Source: JBDTSW01 sp039930945
Lineage (GTDB): Bacteria > Actinomycetota > Thermoleophilia > Solirubrobacterales > 70-9
Reading direction: 5' to 3'
DNA: 16,750 nucleotides
Assembly: GCA_039930945.1 (NCBI GenBank)
Contig: JBDTSW010000047.1
Coordinates: 1-16,750 of the forward strand
The notes beneath the pieces were generated by a model. That model did no database searches and was not told where the DNA came from. It was given only the letters and a program-made list of their open reading frames with translations. Position 1 is the stretch's first letter, and every line of letters begins with the position of its first letter. The position numbers and the translations under genes are program-made. Shown here piece after piece: positions 13,037 to 16,750 of this stretch.

Positions 13037-14047
13037 TCAGCCGGGCGCGAGCACGGGCCAGTGCCGGGCGAGCCGGGCGGCGGCCGCGGCCGCGGGCTGC
13101 GGCGAGGCCCGTCGCGGGGGTCGCTCGCCGACCATCGCCTCGAGCGTGGCGACCACGGAGGCCGCCAGCGCCACCGGGTCATAGCCGCCCTCCAGGCAGA
13201 CCAGCAGCGGCGCCTCGATCTCGCGCCCCAGGTCGCGCATGCTCGCCGCCATCTCCGCGAAGCCCTCGGTGTCAACCAGGCACGAGGCGAGCGGATCCAT
13301 GCGGTGGGCGTCGTAGCCGGCCGAGACCACCAGCAGATCGGGCTCGAAGGTGCGCGCCAACGGGGCGACCACGTGCTGGACCAGCGCCAGGAACTCCTCG
13401 CCGCCCGACCCCGGCGCGACCGGGAGGTTGACCGTGTAGCCCACGCCCTCCCCGACGCCGACGTAATCGGGCGAGCCCGTGCCCGGATACAGGGGTGACT
13501 GGTGGATGCTCGCGTAGAGGACGCTGCTGGAGCCGGCGAAGATCGCCTCGGTGCCGTTGCCGTGGTGCACGTCCCAGTCGAGCACCAGCACCCGCTCGGC
13601 TCCGCAGGCCTCGAGCGCGTGGGCGGAGGCGACGGCGACGTTGTTGAACAGGCAGAAGCCCATCGCGCGGTCGGCCTCGGCGTGGTGGCCCGGGGGGCGT
13701 GTGCCGCAGAAGGCGATCTTGTCCGAACCTGCCAGCAGGCGCTCGGCGGCCGACGCGGCGGCGCCAGCGGCGTGCAGGGCGGCCTCCCAGGAGCCGGCGC
13801 TGGCACCCGTGTCGAAGTCGATCATGCCCCCGCCGGCGGCGCTGAGGGCCTCGATCCTGTCGATCAGCTCGATCGAATGGACGCGCTCGAGCCAGTGGCG
13901 ATCCGCGGCAGGGGCCTCGACCCGGTCCAGGCCGAGCCAGTCACGCGCCTCGAGCGCCGCCTCGACCGCCCGCAGGCGGCCGGCGTTCTCGGGGTGCGCC
14001 CCGGTGTCGTGCCGCAGCGACGACGGATGCGCGAGGTAGAGGGCCAA
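13037..14047 (-). CDS. Histone-deacetylase-fold amidohydrolase (class II HDAC/AcuC/acetylpolyamine amidohydrolase-like)
   Basis: Members of this zinc hydrolase family remove acetyl or acyl groups from lysine, polyamines or similar amines. The 336-aa protein has RPPGHHA with the catalytic His pair (121-122), DWDVHHGNGT with zinc ligands Asp159 and His161, SAGYDAHRMDP with zinc ligand Asp246, and LEGGYD with Tyr289, the transition-state Tyr. The N-terminus HDTGAHPENAGRL is typical of the class II-like bacterial group. I chose TTG 14047 (ALYLAHPSSL) over an in-frame TTG at 14089, since it starts at the first beta-strand and has TACGGT 6 nt upstream. It is divergent from nadB. The substrate cannot be read; bacterial members include AcuC, HDAH and polyamine deacetylases. 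Confidence 0.9.
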   Translation of the reverse strand: MALYLAHPSSLRHDTGAHPENAGRLRAVEAALEARDWLGLDRVEAPAADRHWLERVHSIELIDRIEALSAAGGGMIDFDTGASAGSWEAALHAAGAAASAAERLLAGSDKIAFCGTRPPGHHAEADRAMGFCLFNNVAVASAHALEACGAERVLVLDWDVHHGNGTEAIFAGSSSVLYASIHQSPLYPGTGSPDYVGVGEGVGYTVNLPVAPGSGGEEFLALVQHVVAPLARTFEPDLLVVSAGYDAHRMDPLASCLVDTEGFAEMAASMRDLGREIEAPLLVCLEGGYDPVALAASVVATLEAMVGERPPRRASPQPAAAAAARLARHWPVLAPG

Positions 14048-14052
14048 GCGGC

Positions 14053-14059
14053 TACCGTA
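14053..14059. promoter_or_regulatory. Shared symmetric -10 element between the deacetylase and nadB
   Basis: TACCGTA reads TACCGT on the plus strand (12 nt before the nadB GTG) and TACGGT on the minus strand (6 nt before the deacetylase TTG). Both fit TAnnnT. The start codons are only 23 nt apart, leaving room for little else. Confidence 0.4.
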
Positions 14060-14070
14060 CCCGCCCGCTG

Positions 14071-15522
14071 GTGCAGCCGACCCCCCCAACCGAGTGCGAT
14101 GTCGTGGTGGTCGGCGGAGGCGCCGCCGGCCTGTACGTCGCGATCCGCGCGGCCGAGGCCGGCGGCCGCGCGACCCTCGTCGCCCGCAAGCCGCTGGCCG
14201 AGAGCGCCAGCTACTGGGCCCAGGGCGGGCTCGCCGCCGCGCTGGCGGCCGACGACTCGCCGGCGCGCCACGCCGACGACACGCTCAACGCAGGCCGGGG
14301 CCTGTGCCGCCCGGCTGCCGTCGAGATCCTCACCCGCGGGGCTGCGGCCGCCGTCGAGGAGCTGCGTCGCCGGGGGGTCGAGTTCGACGTGGATGCGAGC
14401 GGCGACCTGGAGCTCGGCCTCGAGGGAGGTCACACGGCGCGACGGATCGTCCACGCCGGCGGCAGCGCCACCGGCCGGGCGCTGACCGCGCGCCTGTCCG
14501 AGATCGCGGAGACCACCGCCCGGCTCGAGGTGCTGGAGAACACCTCCGTCGTCGCTCTGTGGAGCGACGGCGAGCGCTGCGCCGGGGTGCTCACCGACGC
14601 CGGGCCGGTCGCGGCGCGGTCCACGGTCCTGGCGACCGGGGGCGGGGCCGCGCTGTGGAAGCGGACCACGAACCCGCGTGGGGCGATCGGCGCCGGCGCG
14701 GTGCTCGCCCACACGGCGGGCGCGGACCTGGCCGACCTCGAGCTCTGCCAGTTCCACCCGACGGCCCTCGCCCTCGCCGGACGCGAGGGGGACGGGGTGC
14801 TGATCACCGAGGCGGTGCGCGGCGAGGGCGCGCCGCTGCTGGGCTCCGACGGCGAGCGCTTCACCGACGAGCTGGCGCCGCGCGACCAGGTGACCGCCGC
14901 CGTACTCGACCGGATGCGCGCCGACGGCGCCGATCACGTCCGGCTCGACCTGCGAGCGCTGTCGGAGGGGCGGTTCCCGAACGTCTTTGCCGCCTGTCGC
15001 GCGGCGGGCCTCGATCCAGCGGCCGAGCCGGTGCCCGTGTCGCCTGCGGCCCACTACCTGATCGGCGGCGTCGCCACCGACCTCGACGGCCGCACCAGCC
15101 TCGCCGGGTTGTTCGCGGTGGGCGAGTGCGCCTGCACCGGCCTGCACGGGGCCAACCGGCTCGCCTCGAACTCGCTCAGCGAGTGCTTCGTCTTCGGCGC
15201 CCGGACCGCCGCCGCCGCCCTCGCCGAGCCCGGCCGAGGCCCCACTCCCGCCCAGCCCGAGTGGCGCTTTCAGCCGCCGACGGAGAGCTCCCGGGCAGCC
15301 GTGTGGGGACACGCAGGGCCGGTGCGCGACGCCCGCTCCCTGCAGGGCCTGCTCGAGGATCCCTATCCCCTCGCCGGGTTGATCGCCCGCACCGCACTCG
15401 AGCGTCGCGAATCTCGCGGCGTCCATCGCCGCTCCGACTTCCCGATGCCGGACGCTGCGCTCGCCGGGGTCCACCTGGTCGCCGAGCCGGGTGGCACGCT
15501 GCGCAGCGAACCCTGGCGCTGA
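14071..15522 (+). CDS. nadB: L-aspartate oxidase
   Basis: NadB is a flavoenzyme that oxidises L-aspartate to iminoaspartate, the first step of de novo NAD synthesis; NadA and NadC then make nicotinate mononucleotide. The 483-aa protein has the FAD motif GGGAAG (15-20), SYWAQGGLAAAL, CQFHPTAL (His229), TEAVRGEG (Arg250), LAPRDQV (Arg271, the position of the catalytic Arg), AHYLIGGVATD (His328), and the FAD-binding GECACTGLHGANRLASNSL. These separate it from succinate dehydrogenase. It is shorter than E. coli NadB (540 aa), chiefly in the C-terminal helical domain, which still ends in SRGVHRRSDFP. The start is GTG 14071. No nadA or nadC is adjacent, which is unusual. Confidence 0.93.
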   Translation: MQPTPPTECDVVVVGGGAAGLYVAIRAAEAGGRATLVARKPLAESASYWAQGGLAAALAADDSPARHADDTLNAGRGLCRPAAVEILTRGAAAAVEELRRRGVEFDVDASGDLELGLEGGHTARRIVHAGGSATGRALTARLSEIAETTARLEVLENTSVVALWSDGERCAGVLTDAGPVAARSTVLATGGGAALWKRTTNPRGAIGAGAVLAHTAGADLADLELCQFHPTALALAGREGDGVLITEAVRGEGAPLLGSDGERFTDELAPRDQVTAAVLDRMRADGADHVRLDLRALSEGRFPNVFAACRAAGLDPAAEPVPVSPAAHYLIGGVATDLDGRTSLAGLFAVGECACTGLHGANRLASNSLSECFVFGARTAAAALAEPGRGPTPAQPEWRFQPPTESSRAAVWGHAGPVRDARSLQGLLEDPYPLAGLIARTALERRESRGVHRRSDFPMPDAALAGVHLVAEPGGTLRSEPWR

Positions 15523-15608
15523 CCCGGCCGACCATGGCGCCGCCTCGGCAGGCCGTCCCGCCCGCGTGGCCTCCCCGTGCTTGGGCCGATACGGAATCAT
15601 GAGCGACC

Positions 15609-16280
15609 GTGGCTTCCGCCTATGAAGACTCTCCGCCGGCCGGCTTCCGCTTCGCTCGTCTCGACGAGCTCGATCGGGTGCCGCTCGAGGCCAGCCTGTG
15701 GCGGCCGGTGCGAAGGCACCTCGGCGTCAGCGCCTTCGGGGTCAACGCCTACACCGCCGACGAGCCCGGCCAGGAGCTGATCGAGAGGCACGACGAGACC
15801 AGTCCCGGCGCCGGCGGCCACGAGGAGCTGTACGTGGTGCTCACCGGACGGGCGACGTTCACGATCGACGCCGAGTCGGTGGCCGCGGAGGCGGGGTCGA
15901 TGCTGGTGATCGAGCCAGGGGTCACGCGCAAGGCGATCTCGGCCGAGCCGAACACCACCGTGCTCGTCGTCGGCGGCGAACCGGGAGCCGCGCTTCCCCC
16001 CTCCCCGTTCGAGTACTGGTACGCGGCCATCCCCGCGCACGAGGCCGGCGACCACGAAGGGGCCTACGAGGTCGCCGCCGAGGGGCTCGAGCACTGGCCG
16101 GAACACGGAACCCTCCACTACGTCCTCGGCTGTGAGCGGGCCCTGGCGGGGCGCCGTGAGGAGGCTCTCGAGCATCTGCGCATCGCCTTCGCCAACGATC
16201 CGCGCACGCGGGAATGGGCGTCCGAAGACGGCGATCTCGACTCGATCCGCGATGACCTCGAGCTTCCCGGGCCGCACTAG
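15609..16280 (+). CDS. Cupin domain protein with C-terminal TPR-like helices
   Basis: The 223-aa protein has a cupin beta-barrel (about residues 40-125) with the first motif HDETSPGAGGHEELYVVLTG (His61, His71, Glu73). In the second motif the usual His is replaced by Arg107 in PGVTRKAIS, so the metal site seems incomplete. After a PSPFEYWY linker, residues about 146-200 form two or three TPR-like helices (DHEGAYEVAAEGLEHWP, GTLHYVLGCERALAGR, EALEHLRIAFANDP). The combination suggests binding of a small ligand or protein partner; no reaction can be assigned. I chose GTG 15609; an ATG at 15599 is in another frame and stops quickly. Its stop directly abuts the next gene's ATG, so the two are likely co-translated. 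Confidence 0.8.
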   Translation: MASAYEDSPPAGFRFARLDELDRVPLEASLWRPVRRHLGVSAFGVNAYTADEPGQELIERHDETSPGAGGHEELYVVLTGRATFTIDAESVAAEAGSMLVIEPGVTRKAISAEPNTTVLVVGGEPGAALPPSPFEYWYAAIPAHEAGDHEGAYEVAAEGLEHWPEHGTLHYVLGCERALAGRREEALEHLRIAFANDPRTREWASEDGDLDSIRDDLELPGPH

Positions 16281-16750
16281 ATGCTGCTCGGGGTCGATGT
16301 TGGCGGAACCTTCACCGATGCGGTCGTCTTCGACGGCGAGACGCTGCACACCGCAAAGGCCCCGACGACCCCCGATGATCAGTCCCAGGCCGTGCTCGCC
16401 GCGGTCGACGCGGCACTGCGGCGAGCGGGTGCCGAGCCCGCAGCCATCGAGGGCTTCGCCCACGGGATGACGGTCGGGACCAACGCGCTGCTGGAGGAGC
16501 GCGGCGCCCGCACGGCGCTGATCGCCACCGAGGGGTTCACCGACCTGCAGGAGATCGCGCGCCAGGATCGCCCCCACCTGTACCGCCCGTGCGCGGCGAA
16601 GCCGACCCCGCTCGCCCCCGAGGAGCTGCGCCTCGGCGCCCGTGAGCGGATCTCCGCCGGCGGCGTGGTCGAAGAGCTCAGCGACGACGAGGTCGAGCGC
16701 CTGGTCACGGCCATCGGCCGATCGGACGCCGAGGCGGTCGCGATCTGCCT
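16281..16750 (+). CDS. Hydantoinase A/oxoprolinase family protein, N-terminal part (cut by window end)
   Basis: The visible 156 residues begin LLGVDVGGTFTDAVVFDG, the nucleotide-binding phosphate-1-like motif of the Hydant_A_N domain. They continue with GFAHGMTVGTNALLEERGARTALIATEGFTDLQEIARQDRPHLY, closely matching hydantoinase A, 5-oxoprolinase and acetone/acetophenone carboxylase subunits. Such enzymes use ATP to open cyclic amides or activate ketones, usually with a HyuB partner. The frame is open at the window end, so the substrate group cannot be decided. The ATG at 16281 follows the cupin gene's stop with no gap. hyuB would be expected downstream. Confidence 0.9.
   Translation, partial: MLLGVDVGGTFTDAVVFDGETLHTAKAPTTPDDQSQAVLAAVDAALRRAGAEPAAIEGFAHGMTVGTNALLEERGARTALIATEGFTDLQEIARQDRPHLYRPCAAKPTPLAPEELRLGARERISAGGVVEELSDDEVERLVTAIGRSDAEAVAIC

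Noticed and set aside
12166..13431. Plus-strand frame of 421 codons overlapping the second SDR and the deacetylase
   Set aside because: It is Arg/Gly/Pro-rich and out of frame with two well-supported genes.
13864..15600. Minus-strand frame of 578 codons antisense to nadB
   Set aside because: nadB on the plus strand has full family motifs; the antisense product has none.

Overview
The window is very GC-rich. It uses GTG and TTG starts freely, often has no Shine-Dalgarno sequence, and has tightly overlapped genes (GTGA, ATGA and TGATG junctions). Together with a Flp-type pilin, a fused ECF sigma/zinc-finger anti-sigma gene and a System I (Ccm) cytochrome c locus, this suggests a high-GC actinobacterium, perhaps of the Thermoleophilia/Solirubrobacterales type. 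That placement is inferred from gene content only. No rRNA, CRISPR array, insertion sequence or phage gene was seen.

Left part (1-3267): cytochrome c maturation genes lie in two blocks that point away from each other. On the minus strand ccmE is followed by ccmF, which stops after about 280 residues at the window edge. On the plus strand ccmG and ccmH are coupled. Between the blocks sit a short-chain dehydrogenase and a tRNA-Gly(CCC). CcmE carries Cys where the classical protein has its haem-binding His, yet CcmG and CcmH are both present, an unexpected combination.

Middle (3275-11077): a minus-strand gene fuses an ECF sigma factor to a zinc-binding anti-sigma motif, a membrane segment and a long disordered tail. 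Next comes a four-gene minus-strand unit: a Roadblock/LC7-like protein, an unrecognised 71-aa protein, tldD and pmbA (a TldD/TldE protease pair). A second unit is rph, rdgB and a CDF metal exporter, which are translationally coupled. A 46-aa membrane protein is divergent from the Roadblock gene. An orphan Flp pilin gene with a perfect Shine-Dalgarno lies upstream of rph.

Right part (11208-16750): a GT4 glycosyltransferase and a second SDR run on the plus strand. A histone-deacetylase-fold amidohydrolase (minus) is divergent from nadB (plus). nadB is followed by a cupin-TPR protein and the start of a hydantoinase A/oxoprolinase-family gene cut by the window end.

A recurring theme is leaderless or near-leaderless starts. 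ccmG and the glycosyltransferase both have TACGCT exactly 7 nt before the start codon. Two divergent pairs (8307/8327 and 14047/14071) seem to share a symmetric -10 element read on both strands. The strongest candidates for something new are the Cys-type CcmE coexisting with CcmG/CcmH, the Roadblock + 71-aa + TldD/PmbA unit, and the sigma/anti-sigma fusion.
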